In this document: in pieces, positions 16,542-24,628 of the stretch
Layout: each line of letters starts with the position of its first letter
How positions within the stretch are numbered: position 1 is the stretch's first letter
The notes under the pieces: generated by a model
The model's input: only the letters and a program-made list of their open reading frames with translations
Database searches by the model: none
What the model was told of the DNA's origin: nothing
Origin: Gemmatimonadota bacterium
Lineage (GTDB): Bacteria; Latescibacterota; UBA2968; UBA8231
NCBI GenBank assembly: GCA_009840005.1
Contig: VXOR01000073.1
Location: forward strand, 20,417-84,416
DNA length: 64,000 nt
Direction of reading: 5' to 3'
Program-made: the position numbers and the translations under genes

Positions 16542-17027
16542 TCAGAGCTGCAAGGCCGTGCGGATGGTTGCGGCAATGGCGGCGGGCGAAGGACCGATAT
16601 CTACGCTCAGCGCGTCGTGCGGCTCTTCGAGAGTTGCAAACTGGCTGTCGAGCAGGCTGGTCGGCATGTAGCGGTGCTGCCGCGTTTCAAGCCGCTGGGC
16701 GATGAGTGCCTTGGGGCCTTTGAGATGGACGATCTGCACGCCGGGCCGCTCGCTGACCAAGATGTCGCGGTAGCTCTGCTTGAGCGCCGAGCAGCCGAGT
16801 ATCGCGCCTTGCTCGGCTTGTAGCCACTGATCAATGGCTACAGATAAGGTCTTCAGCCAAGGCCAGCGGTCTTCGTCGGTAAGCGGCGTGCCGCTGGCCA
16901 TTTTGCGCACGTTGACTTCCGGGTGGAAGTCGTCGGCGTCGTAATAAGCCCATCCGAGCTGTTGGGCGAGTTGTTCGCCCACCGTCGTCTTGCCGCTGCC
17001 CGTTACGCCCATTAGTACGATAACCAT
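16542..17027 (-). CDS. gntK: Gluconokinase
   Basis: 161 residues, typical GntK length. Phosphorylates D-gluconate to 6-phosphogluconate with ATP in the cytoplasm. Visible: P-loop GVTGSGKTT (residues 7-15), YYDADDFHPEVNVRKMASGTPLTDEDRWPWL (substrate-binding region), CSALKQSYRDIL and a late Arg region (RHYMP-like RYMPTSLLDSQFATLE). No other gluconate genes adjoin it. Confidence 0.93.
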   Translation of the reverse strand: MVIVLMGVTGSGKTTVGEQLAQQLGWAYYDADDFHPEVNVRKMASGTPLTDEDRWPWLKTLSVAIDQWLQAEQGAILGCSALKQSYRDILVSERPGVQIVHLKGPKALIAQRLETRQHRYMPTSLLDSQFATLEEPHDALSVDIGPSPAAIAATIRTALQL

Positions 17028-17093
17028 GCGCTGCCTCTCCCGCGTTGTGCGCTGTGGGCTTGAACATATAGGAGCGCGTCTGTTGCAACAAGG

Positions 17094-18317
17094 TCAGTTA
17101 TCCACTAACGCGGCGGGCGGATTGATTGGCAGTTCCAAGACTACACAGGCCCCTTGGGCGCAGTTTTCGATGAATAGGCGACCGTGGTGGTCGCGGGCAA
17201 TGCCCGCGCATACGCTCAGCCCCAATCCGCTGTGCTGGCTCGACGCCTTGGTCGTGAAGAACGGCGCAAAAATATCGGTCCGGATTTCTTCGGGAATGCC
17301 CAGCCCATTGTCCTCGACCTTCAACACGATCCAGCCTTGGCGGGCCGATAGCCGCAGTGCGATTCGTCCCGCGTCGCGCACCTGCTTGATGGCTTCGCGG
17401 CTATTTTGGATGAGGTTGAGGACGACCTGTTGGAGTTGACCGGCATGAGCTTTGATATAGGGCAGGTCTGGAGCTAGGGTCTCAACGATTTCGATTTGGT
17501 CTTGTAGGAGCGTCCGGCGCAGCAGCCGGACTGTCTCCTGCACGAGGTGGGTGAAGTTGACCCATTCCTTCTGCGTCTTCGGCTGGCGCGCATACCCTAA
17601 CAGCCGCTCGCTGGTGCTGCGCGCTTGGAGGCCGGCCTCGTACACAGCTTGTACGCCATCGCTGACGACGGGTGCTAAGTCGCCTTCGCTCAGCAGGCTG
17701 GTCTCGCCGATGATCACCTCTAAGTATTGGTTGATTTCGCCGGTGAACTCGGCCGTCAGTTGCCCCATCACTTGCAATTTCTGCGCTTGGCGTAGCTGGG
17801 CTTCTTTGGTCTGCAACTGCGCTAGGTCTTCTTGTCGGTAGTATAGTCCGCTGAGGACTTCGCCTAAGCCCTTGAACAAGCCGATATCCGCATCGCTACA
17901 GGCGATGGCTTCTTTGCGATAAACGGCTAAGACGCCTTGATCAAAGGTCGTTTCGAGGATGGCTTTGACATTGCAACGCATCTGTTGGGCCAGCCAAGCG
18001 CATTCGCCGTGGCGGCTCGGTGCTCGATAGCAGGTCGCGGCTGATTTCCACGCTCCCAGCACCCACTGCTGTCCTTTGGTTAGCGGGGACCAATGTCCGT
18101 CGGCTGTCAAGGGATGGACGCGCATCGTGCATTCGCCGTTGTCAGCTTGCACCCGGTACAATCGGCAACCGTCGTAAGCGATTCCGGCGTGGTCCAAGGT
18201 CTGGCGGATCTGGGCTAGGATCATGAATTCGCCCTCTGGTTCTTTGTGCCGCCAAACCGCGAGCCGCAAGTCTCGCAACAGGTCCTCGTTAGCATTTCCG
18301 CCGCAGTGCTTTCCCAT
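17094..18317 (-). CDS. Sensor histidine-kinase-like protein lacking the phospho-acceptor histidine (GAF-like + HATPase)
   Basis: 407 residues, cytosolic (no membrane helix). The N-terminal 190 residues look like a GAF-type sensor. A short coiled coil (QEDLAQLQTKEAQLRQAQKLQ) leads into the dimerisation helix, which reads GQLTAEFTGEINQYLEVIIG where family members have H-D/E-x-N; the phospho-acceptor His is Gly (codon GGC, 17739-17741). The ATPase domain is intact: N-box VVLNLIQNSREAI, DNGLGIP, FAPFFTTK and GLGLSVC. Start: ATG at 18317, without a clear ribosome site. No response regulator adjoins. It may be a pseudokinase, a phosphatase, or act on a partner's His; the reading frame is otherwise uninterrupted. 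Confidence 0.82.
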   Translation of the reverse strand: MGKHCGGNANEDLLRDLRLAVWRHKEPEGEFMILAQIRQTLDHAGIAYDGCRLYRVQADNGECTMRVHPLTADGHWSPLTKGQQWVLGAWKSAATCYRAPSRHGECAWLAQQMRCNVKAILETTFDQGVLAVYRKEAIACSDADIGLFKGLGEVLSGLYYRQEDLAQLQTKEAQLRQAQKLQVMGQLTAEFTGEINQYLEVIIGETSLLSEGDLAPVVSDGVQAVYEAGLQARSTSERLLGYARQPKTQKEWVNFTHLVQETVRLLRRTLLQDQIEIVETLAPDLPYIKAHAGQLQQVVLNLIQNSREAIKQVRDAGRIALRLSARQGWIVLKVEDNGLGIPEEIRTDIFAPFFTTKASSQHSGLGLSVCAGIARDHHGRLFIENCAQGACVVLELPINPPAALVDN

Positions 18318-18579
18318 GGTATGATCCGTATTTCGATGTTTAGCAAACGTGTGTAACACAAGGTAATACCACAGATTCAATTTTCCAAAAAGTCAAGGGT
18401 AAACGACGAGTTTGCCCGTAGTGACGATAAAATTGTCGATGTCCGTTCAAATGACAACTCCCTTGTCGCAAACGGCTCGCCCGCGCATTGGAGGCGCAAA
18501 CTCGCCCTTGCGGTGTTGACAAAGTGATGCGCTCTATTTGTGTTTGATGCGCTACACCACCAAATCCAAAGAAGGCCGA

Positions 18580-19878
18580 ATGGAAGCAAATCACACGCTG
18601 CAACAAGAACGCGCCATCCTCGTCGGCGTCGCCCTGCCCGCGATGCCCGCTTGGGAGGCCGAACACTCCCTCGACGAGCTCGGCCGCTTAACCGCCACCG
18701 CTGGCCTCGTCGAAGCCGCGCGCCAGATCCAAGGGCGCGACCGCATCGATCCGACCTACTACGTCGGCAAGGGCAAGGCCGCCTCCCTCAAGCAGCTTGC
18801 GGCCCAGTGCCAAGCCGACGTGATCGTCTTTGACAACGACCTCTCGCCGGCCCAGATGCGCAACTTGGAGCGCGTCACCAAGCGCCGCATTATCGACCGC
18901 AGCGCCGTGATCTTAGACATCTTCGCGCGCCACGCTCGCACCCACACGGCTCAGATCCAAGTCGAGTTGGCCCAGCTCAACTACCTTCTGCCGCGCTTGA
19001 CTCGCTACTGGACCCACCTGTCGCGCCAAGCCGGTGGCGGGGCCATCCGCGGCATGGGAGCAGCCGGCGTCCGCGGCCCGGGCGAAACCCAATTGGAAAT
19101 CGACCGCCGCCTGATTCGCCGTCAGATCAATTCCCTAGGGGCCAAGCTCGACAAGATCGGCGTGCAGATGGCGACCAACCGCAAAAATCGCGCGGATGTT
19201 TTTAAGGTGGCCCTCGTGGGTTATACCAACGCCGGCAAATCCACCCTGATGAGGGCGCTCTCCGGCGCGGATGTGCTAGTCGAAGACCAGCTCTTTGCCA
19301 CCTTGGACTCGACCACCCGCGCCGTTGATCTCGACCGCAACCACAAGATCCTGCTCACCGACACGGTCGGTTTCATCAACCGCCTGCCCCACCACCTGTT
19401 TGCCTCTTTTCGCGCCACGCTCGAAGAGGCCGTGGAGGCTGATTTGCTGCTCCACGTGATCGATTTGAGCTTTCCGTACTACGAGTCGCAAATCGCCACG
19501 GTCGAGCAAGTCCTCCACGACCTCGGGCTTGCCGACAGCTCCACCCTGAGGGTGTACAACAAAATCGACCAAGTAGCTCCCGGCGAAGAGGAGCGGATCG
19601 CGGCCGCGTACGCGGACCGCGAAGACGCCATCGCCGTCTCGGCTAGCCAAGCCATCAACCTCGACGCGCTGCGCGACAAAATCCGCGCGTACAGCGTCGC
19701 TGGAGACATCACCTTGGAGTTGCAGGTTCCCCAAGCCGAAGGCCGGCTCTTGGCCCATTTACATCAGCAGGGTCAGGTCCTCGCGGAGACTTACAAGGGC
19801 AACGACGTGTGCTTGTGCGTGCGTTTGGAAAAGACGTGGGCCAAGCGCTGGCGACTGGAGCGCTTTGTCCTCGCCTAA
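18580..19878 (+). CDS. hflX: Ribosome-associated GTPase HflX
   Basis: 432 residues. HflX binds the 50S subunit and rescues or splits stalled ribosomes under stress. N-terminal HflX domain with DPTYYVGKGKAASLKQL and IVFDNDLSPAQMRNLE, the glycine-rich linker GGGAIRGMGAAGVRGPGETQLE, then the G domain: P-loop GYTNAGKST, DTVGFI and NKID. I use the ATG at 18580 (MEANHTL), preceded by GAAGG; the open frame extends 14 codons upstream. Divergent from the histidine-kinase-like gene; TTGACA at 18516-18521 is present but I see no good -10 element with it. Confidence 0.94.
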   Translation: MEANHTLQQERAILVGVALPAMPAWEAEHSLDELGRLTATAGLVEAARQIQGRDRIDPTYYVGKGKAASLKQLAAQCQADVIVFDNDLSPAQMRNLERVTKRRIIDRSAVILDIFARHARTHTAQIQVELAQLNYLLPRLTRYWTHLSRQAGGGAIRGMGAAGVRGPGETQLEIDRRLIRRQINSLGAKLDKIGVQMATNRKNRADVFKVALVGYTNAGKSTLMRALSGADVLVEDQLFATLDSTTRAVDLDRNHKILLTDTVGFINRLPHHLFASFRATLEEAVEADLLLHVIDLSFPYYESQIATVEQVLHDLGLADSSTLRVYNKIDQVAPGEEERIAAAYADREDAIAVSASQAINLDALRDKIRAYSVAGDITLELQVPQAEGRLLAHLHQQGQVLAETYKGNDVCLCVRLEKTWAKRWRLERFVLA

Positions 19879-19947
19879 GTGGCAAGCCAACGGCACAGTC
19901 CTACTATCGACGATTGAAGGCCGTTGCACCGCCGGATAAAGCGTCGT

Positions 19948-20757
19948 ATGCAAACTAACCGCGAACCGGAACCGTCGCTCGCCTTTGCCGTAACCACCTC
20001 TGCGCGTCCCAGCCCTCGGGAGCTTGCGAGGGCGCATTGCCTTGCTGGCGAAATCGGCTACCGCTATGTGCCTCGTGCCCACTGCTCGCTCGCTGGAATG
20101 GCTGCGGACGAGAATCTCGCGGGCCTGATCGTCGTCGAGCGCGGCAATTTTTCCCTTTGGGTCGCCGGACGGTGTCTCCGCTACCATCCCAACATGGCCA
20201 AATTGCGGATCCTCGCCTTGGAACAAGGCAAGCACGACATTTTGGTTGACGCCTTGCAACTCAAATTAGGCGACCGCGTCCTCGACTGTACCTGCGGTTT
20301 GGGTGCGGACGCCATCGTGGCCGCTTACAAGGTCGGCGCGACGGGGCGCGTCCGCAGCCTTGAAGCCTCGCCGCTGTTGGCCCTGCTGGTCGAGCGCGGC
20401 ATGGCTTGCTATGCGATTGACGACCCGCCATCCCTCGCCCCGGCCATGCGCCGCGTCGAAGTCCTAAACGCCGACTATGCCAACTACCTGCGCCGCGAAG
20501 CCGATAATGCTTGGGATGTGGTTTACTTCGACCCCATGTTTAGCGAAACTATTGCCGGCGCGCAGGGCTTAGATCTGGTCCGCTACTTAGCCCAGGGGGG
20601 CAGCCCATCTCCTGCGGATTTGGGCGAGGCCCGTCGCGTCGCTCGCCGCCGCGTGGTGATGAAGGACCGCCGGCCCGGCCACGCCCTTGCTCGCCTCGGT
20701 TTCGCCAAAGTCGAGGAGGGCCGCCGCGTGTGCTACGGCGTGCTACCCGCTTGGTAG
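19948..20757 (+). CDS. SAM-dependent methyltransferase, RsmJ/YpiP-like
   Basis: 269 residues. Rossmann methyltransferase: motif I VLDCTCGLGADAIVAA (about residues 112-127), an acidic strand-2 end (SLEASPLL), and the catalytic-loop motif VVYFDPMF (about residues 190-197), which resembles the D-P-M-F of 16S rRNA guanine methyltransferase RsmJ and its relatives. The N-terminus RPSPRELARAHCLA is also seen in YpiP-type proteins. An rRNA or small-molecule substrate is possible. ATG at 19948 is used; a TTG lies 8 codons upstream and neither has a strong ribosome site. Followed 34 bases later by an isomerase gene. Confidence 0.72.
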   Translation: MQTNREPEPSLAFAVTTSARPSPRELARAHCLAGEIGYRYVPRAHCSLAGMAADENLAGLIVVERGNFSLWVAGRCLRYHPNMAKLRILALEQGKHDILVDALQLKLGDRVLDCTCGLGADAIVAAYKVGATGRVRSLEASPLLALLVERGMACYAIDDPPSLAPAMRRVEVLNADYANYLRREADNAWDVVYFDPMFSETIAGAQGLDLVRYLAQGGSPSPADLGEARRVARRRVVMKDRRPGHALARLGFAKVEEGRRVCYGVLPAW

Positions 20758-20791
20758 AGACGTTTTATTCGCCGACCGGAGGGAACGAATC

Positions 20792-21562
20792 GTGGAGCTA
20801 TCCTGTTGTGCTTGGGCCTTGACTGGCTCGGAAGAAGATGCCCTTACTGCGCTAGCTGCTATTGGCTTTCGCTCCATTGACGTGCAGGCGAAGACCTTTT
20901 TTAGCCCGACGTCGCGTGCGCACATCGACGATCTCGGCTTGTCGGTCTCCTGCCTTGCGCTGTGCTTTAACATGGAAGATGCCGCGGCCCTCGACGGCGC
21001 GCCCGCCGCGCAACAAGCCGCCCTCGACCACTGCCGGGAGGCCCTCGACCACGCCGCGGATCTCGGTGCTGACACCGCGTATGTGGTCCCAGGGACTGAC
21101 CCAGTCGCGCTGCCCCAGTTTGGTGACGCCTTGGGGCAAGTGGCGGACTTCGCGGCCGCGCGTGCGATTCGCGTTGGGGTTGAGCACTTCCCCGGCAAGG
21201 CGCTGCCGACGGCCGCTGGGACCTTGGAGTACCTGTCCCGCCTAAACCACCCCAACCTCTACTTGCTCCTCGACACCGGCCACCTACAGATGTCCAAGGA
21301 AGATCCGGCCGCGGTCATCGCCGCCGCCGGAGACCGGCTTGGGTATGTGCATCTAGATGATAACGACGGGAAAGGTGATTTGCACTGGCCTCTACTAGCG
21401 GGCGTGTTGACCGAGGGTGCGCTCGCTGCGACTTTTGCCGCCCTCGCCCCAAGCCCATACGCTGGCCCGGCGAGCATTGAGCTCAGCCCCCAACTCCCCG
21501 ATCCTGTAGCCGCCCTAACCCAAAGCCGCGCTTGCGCCCTGCAAGCGGCTAAAAAAGAGTAG
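20792..21562 (+). CDS. Sugar phosphate isomerase/epimerase (xylose-isomerase-like TIM barrel)
   Basis: 256 residues. Start is GTG at 20792 behind a strong GGAGGG site with 8-base spacing. TIM barrel with metal-ligand-like motifs VGVEHFPG, LLLDTGHLQMS (Asp/His ligands), YVHLDDNDGKGDLHW, and SIELSPQ near the C-terminus. These residues match the metal site of hydroxypyruvate-isomerase/epimerase-like proteins. Sits between the methyltransferase and an SBP-family lipoprotein (3-base gap), suggesting one operon, possibly for uptake and isomerisation of a sugar-like compound; the substrate is unknown. Confidence 0.85.
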   Translation: MELSCCAWALTGSEEDALTALAAIGFRSIDVQAKTFFSPTSRAHIDDLGLSVSCLALCFNMEDAAALDGAPAAQQAALDHCREALDHAADLGADTAYVVPGTDPVALPQFGDALGQVADFAAARAIRVGVEHFPGKALPTAAGTLEYLSRLNHPNLYLLLDTGHLQMSKEDPAAVIAAAGDRLGYVHLDDNDGKGDLHWPLLAGVLTEGALAATFAALAPSPYAGPASIELSPQLPDPVAALTQSRACALQAAKKE

Positions 21563-21565
21563 TCG

Positions 21566-23293
21566 ATGCCTATTTATATCCTGCTTTTAGCCACCGTACC
21601 CTTCCTCGCCTGTAGTGGCGACGAGGGTGCCCTCAAAAAGGTGCCGCGCAATCGGACCTTGATCATGGACTGCGCCGAGGCCAATACCTGCTCTGGCCAG
21701 ATCCAAGATTACAACTCCTTTAATCCCTTCATCCCAGGCGGCATTTCGCGGATAGGATATAACTTCCTTTACGAGCCGCTCTACTTCTTCAATGCCTACG
21801 AGGAAGATTCCGAGCTAATACCTTGGATCGCCGAGAGCCACCATTTCAACGAGGATTATACCGAACTTGTGGTCAAAATCCGTCCGGGCGTTGAGTGGAG
21901 TGACGGGCATCCTTGGTCGGCGCACGACTTTGCCTTTACCATCAACATGCTCGTGGAGCACGCCCCACAGCTCATGTACTCGACGGATATGGCGACTTGG
22001 GTCGCAGAGGCGGTTGCCCTCGACAGCTTGACGGCGCGCGTCGCGCTCAAGGCACCCAACCCGCGCTTCCTTTTTAGCTACTTCGTCCACAGCGGCGACC
22101 AAGGCGTCCCCATTGTGCCCAAGCACATCTGGGAAGGCCAAGACCCGCTGACTTTTTCCAACTTTGACTTGCAAAAAGGCTGGCCGGTTCTGACCGGTCC
22201 CTATCGCATGGTGCGCTCGGAACCAGCCCAACGGATCTGGGATCTGCGCGAGGGCTGGTGGGCTGAGAAACTTGGCTTTCAGGAGCTACCTCAGGTCGAG
22301 CGGCTGATCTACCTGACCTACATGGAAGAGCACAAGCGCGTGCAGAACCTGATCGCCAACAACATCGACACCTGCTTGGAGTTGCGTCCGGCCAACATGG
22401 TCTCCCTCTTGGAGCGCAATCGCAACATCACGACTTGGACGGGCCGCGAGCCGCCGTACAGCTACATCACTTGGTGGCCCATTTCCTTGGGGTTTAATGG
22501 GCTGGAAGCCCCTTGGTCCGACCCAGAGATGCGCCGTGCGGTCAACTACGCCATTGACCGCGACCAACTCGTAGCCATAGGCTGGCAAAACTCAGGTGCA
22601 TGGACCCTGCTGCCCTTGCCCGATCTGCCGCAGATGCATCGGTATTTTACCCTCGCCGAGGACTTGGTCGCCGAGCACCAAGTCGGCGTCTTCGACTTGG
22701 AAAAGAGCGCGGAGATTCTCACCCGCAAAGGCTACGAACACAACGGGGTCTTCTGGGAAAAGGACGGGCAGCGCCTGAGCATGGTCATCGACATCTTCTC
22801 CCACTTTCAGGATCTGACGCCGGTGCTCATCGCCCAGCTCAAAAAGGCCGGCATCGACGCTTCCTTCCGCATGACCTCGGATTTTACCACGCGCCTGCGC
22901 CAGGGCACGGCCCGTGCGTACCTGATCGGCAACTTCAGCTCTATGCGCGATCCCTATTTTGTGCTGCGCCAGTACCACAGCCGCTTTGTCCAGCCCACCG
23001 GCGAACCAGCCGACATGCCTTGGCGCTGGCAAAACTCGGCCTACGACGCGCTGATCGATCAGATGGGCCAGACCCCGACCGACGCCTCGGAGATGGACGA
23101 ACTCTACCGCCAAGCTATGGACCTTTGGCTTGCCGAGTTGCCCTCCATTCCCCTCGTCCAATGGCCGCACCGCATCCCGCACAACGAGACCTATTGGACC
23201 AACTGGCCCAACGCGAAAAATCCCTATATCAACAGCGCTTACTGGAGTCGCACTTGGCTCTTGGTGCTGCTGAACTTGCGGCCGCAGGTGTGA
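21566..23293 (+). CDS. ABC transporter substrate-binding lipoprotein (SBP family 5, peptide/nickel/opine type)
   Basis: 575 residues. Lipoprotein signal with lipobox PFLAC; the lipidated Cys would be C16. The body matches DppA/OppA-like proteins: NFLYEPLYFFNAYEEDSELIPWIAESHHF, VKIRPGVEWSDGHPWSAHDFAFTINML, and a late MRRAVNYAIDRDQLV segment. Such proteins deliver oligopeptides, sugars or opines to ABC permeases. No permease or ATPase genes follow (the next gene is convergent), so it either partners with a transporter encoded elsewhere or the operon is incomplete. 3 bases downstream of the isomerase. Confidence 0.88.
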   Translation: MPIYILLLATVPFLACSGDEGALKKVPRNRTLIMDCAEANTCSGQIQDYNSFNPFIPGGISRIGYNFLYEPLYFFNAYEEDSELIPWIAESHHFNEDYTELVVKIRPGVEWSDGHPWSAHDFAFTINMLVEHAPQLMYSTDMATWVAEAVALDSLTARVALKAPNPRFLFSYFVHSGDQGVPIVPKHIWEGQDPLTFSNFDLQKGWPVLTGPYRMVRSEPAQRIWDLREGWWAEKLGFQELPQVERLIYLTYMEEHKRVQNLIANNIDTCLELRPANMVSLLERNRNITTWTGREPPYSYITWWPISLGFNGLEAPWSDPEMRRAVNYAIDRDQLVAIGWQNSGAWTLLPLPDLPQMHRYFTLAEDLVAEHQVGVFDLEKSAEILTRKGYEHNGVFWEKDGQRLSMVIDIFSHFQDLTPVLIAQLKKAGIDASFRMTSDFTTRLRQGTARAYLIGNFSSMRDPYFVLRQYHSRFVQPTGEPADMPWRWQNSAYDALIDQMGQTPTDASEMDELYRQAMDLWLAELPSIPLVQWPHRIPHNETYWTNWPNAKNPYINSAYWSRTWLLVLLNLRPQV

Positions 23294-23311
23294 GGGGTAC
23301 AAGCCGTAACA

Positions 23312-24547
23312 TTAATCCGACGCACGGTGTGGATCGGGTCCTGTGTACTTAGCGCGCGGTCGTATTAGGCGTCCGGTCTGATATTGCTCAATGGCGTGGG
23401 CGATCCAGCCGATGATGCGACCGAGGCAGAACAGCAACAGGGCTGTTCCTTTCTCCAAGCCCAAGATTCGGCGCAGAGTTACCAGCCCCAGATCCACATT
23501 GTGGGCAAGCCCCGTCCGCTTCCCGACTTCTTCGATCAATGTCTTCGCCAGTACCAATTCCGAAGAATTGGGGACCGCTTCCTCTAGCAACTCCATGAGG
23601 ACCTTCGCACGGGGGTCAACGCCTCGATAGACCACGTGTCCGAAGCCTTCGATTACATCTCCCCGCTTGAGCCTGCTGACAATGGTATCGCCCACGCTGT
23701 TCGCCGATTCAGCTTCGTCCCACAAGGCCTCTAGCCGGTCGGTCGCCCCACCGTGACGGGGACCTTGCAGGGCGCTGAGGCCAGCCGTTACCACCGCATA
23801 CAGACTGGCGCCGCTCGAAGCCACGGTGCGGCAAGTAAACGTCGAGACGTTGAGCTCGTGATCGGCACACAGAATCAGGGCCGCTTCGATCAACCGAGCC
23901 GTTTCCGGCCGTCCGGGTAGCCAGGTGCTTTGCAGCGTCTGCGCGATGCCGCTGACGGTTTTGTCTTGGGCAGTGGCAATCAGCGTCATGAACCGGAGAA
24001 TGCGAGCGCCGCATTGGTGGATGTGCGGAGGTGCAGTGGCAAAGGCCGCGGGGTCTTGGGCTCCAATCGCGGGAAGCAGTGCCTGCATCTGTTCGACTTT
24101 TGACAGCGGCGCAAGCTCTGCGATGAGAGCTGGGCTGATGCCGTTCAGCCGGGCCTCGCCGGCGAATTCCTCAATCTGCCGAGAGCGATCTCCCGTCCAC
24201 AGCAACGCGGCGACTTCCTCCACCGTGCTCTCACGCGCCAATTCGCTGACGCTGATCCCCCGATAGTAGAGGTCGTCATCGTCGACTCGACTCAGAGCGG
24301 ACTCTAGTACCGGGTCCCCTGTTTTCAGGGCCTGCTCGGCAGCTACTTCGGGACGCGCCCGAAGCTCCTTGTGGCGGCGGAGACGTTCGATGTCTTCGCG
24401 GTAGTACTGGCGAGTGCGTTGCCGCTGATCCCCGGTTTCGGAACGGATTAGGCCGCGACTTACATAGGCATAGAGGGTCTGCGGCCGGATTCCCAACTCG
24501 GCACAGGCCTCTTTAGCAGATAAATAGCGCGAAGGAGCCATCGTCAT
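23312..24547 (-). CDS. Citrate-synthase-family protein with N-terminal MerR-like DNA-binding domain
   Basis: 411 residues. Residues 5-70 are a MerR/excisionase-like winged helix (YLSAKEACAELGIRPQTLYAYVSRGLI ... RTRQYYREDIERLRRHKE). Residues about 90-400 are a citrate-synthase fold with both active-site His motifs (GPRHGGAT and GFGHVVYRGVDPRA) and an Asp in AHNVDLGLV, so catalysis could be retained. The combination suggests a transcription factor that senses a citrate-synthase ligand (acyl-CoA, oxaloacetate or citrate). It diverges from a second citrate-synthase gene across 81 bases that contain dyad symmetry and a consensus promoter. Start ATG 24547 or 24541; no ribosome site is visible, so translation may be leaderless. 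Confidence 0.85.
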   Translation of the reverse strand: MTMAPSRYLSAKEACAELGIRPQTLYAYVSRGLIRSETGDQRQRTRQYYREDIERLRRHKELRARPEVAAEQALKTGDPVLESALSRVDDDDLYYRGISVSELARESTVEEVAALLWTGDRSRQIEEFAGEARLNGISPALIAELAPLSKVEQMQALLPAIGAQDPAAFATAPPHIHQCGARILRFMTLIATAQDKTVSGIAQTLQSTWLPGRPETARLIEAALILCADHELNVSTFTCRTVASSGASLYAVVTAGLSALQGPRHGGATDRLEALWDEAESANSVGDTIVSRLKRGDVIEGFGHVVYRGVDPRAKVLMELLEEAVPNSSELVLAKTLIEEVGKRTGLAHNVDLGLVTLRRILGLEKGTALLLFCLGRIIGWIAHAIEQYQTGRLIRPRAKYTGPDPHRASD

Positions 24548-24550
24548 AGA

Positions 24551-24566
24551 TTGATTTATGAATCAA
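24551..24566. promoter_or_regulatory. Candidate operator: perfect inverted repeat TTGATT-N4-AATCAA
   Basis: A 6-4-6 perfect dyad directly upstream of the HTH-citrate synthase start and 2 bases before the -35 box of the divergent gene. Its position suggests it binds the MerR-like domain of that protein and controls both genes; the protein-site match is inferred only from location. Confidence 0.5.
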
Positions 24567-24568
24567 TA

Positions 24569-24596
24569 TTGACAATATAAGTGATCGCGTTATAAT
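24569..24596 (+). promoter_or_regulatory. Sigma-70-type promoter of the divergent citrate synthase gene
   Basis: TTGACA (24569-24574), 16-base spacer, TATAAT (24591-24596): both boxes match consensus exactly. The promoter is itself embedded in an imperfect inverted repeat (ATTGAC..ATATAA / TTATAAT..GTCAAT, 24568-24602), an arrangement suited to repressor or MerR-type control. The start codon at 24629 follows about 25 bases after the expected transcription start. Confidence 0.8.
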
Positions 24597-24628
24597 CGTC
24601 AATTAACCAATACAACGGAGCTTGAAAC

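Noticed and set aside
18516..18544. Promoter for hflX starting with TTGACA
   Set aside because: At the correct spacing the -10 position reads TGTGTT; no acceptable -10 element is present.
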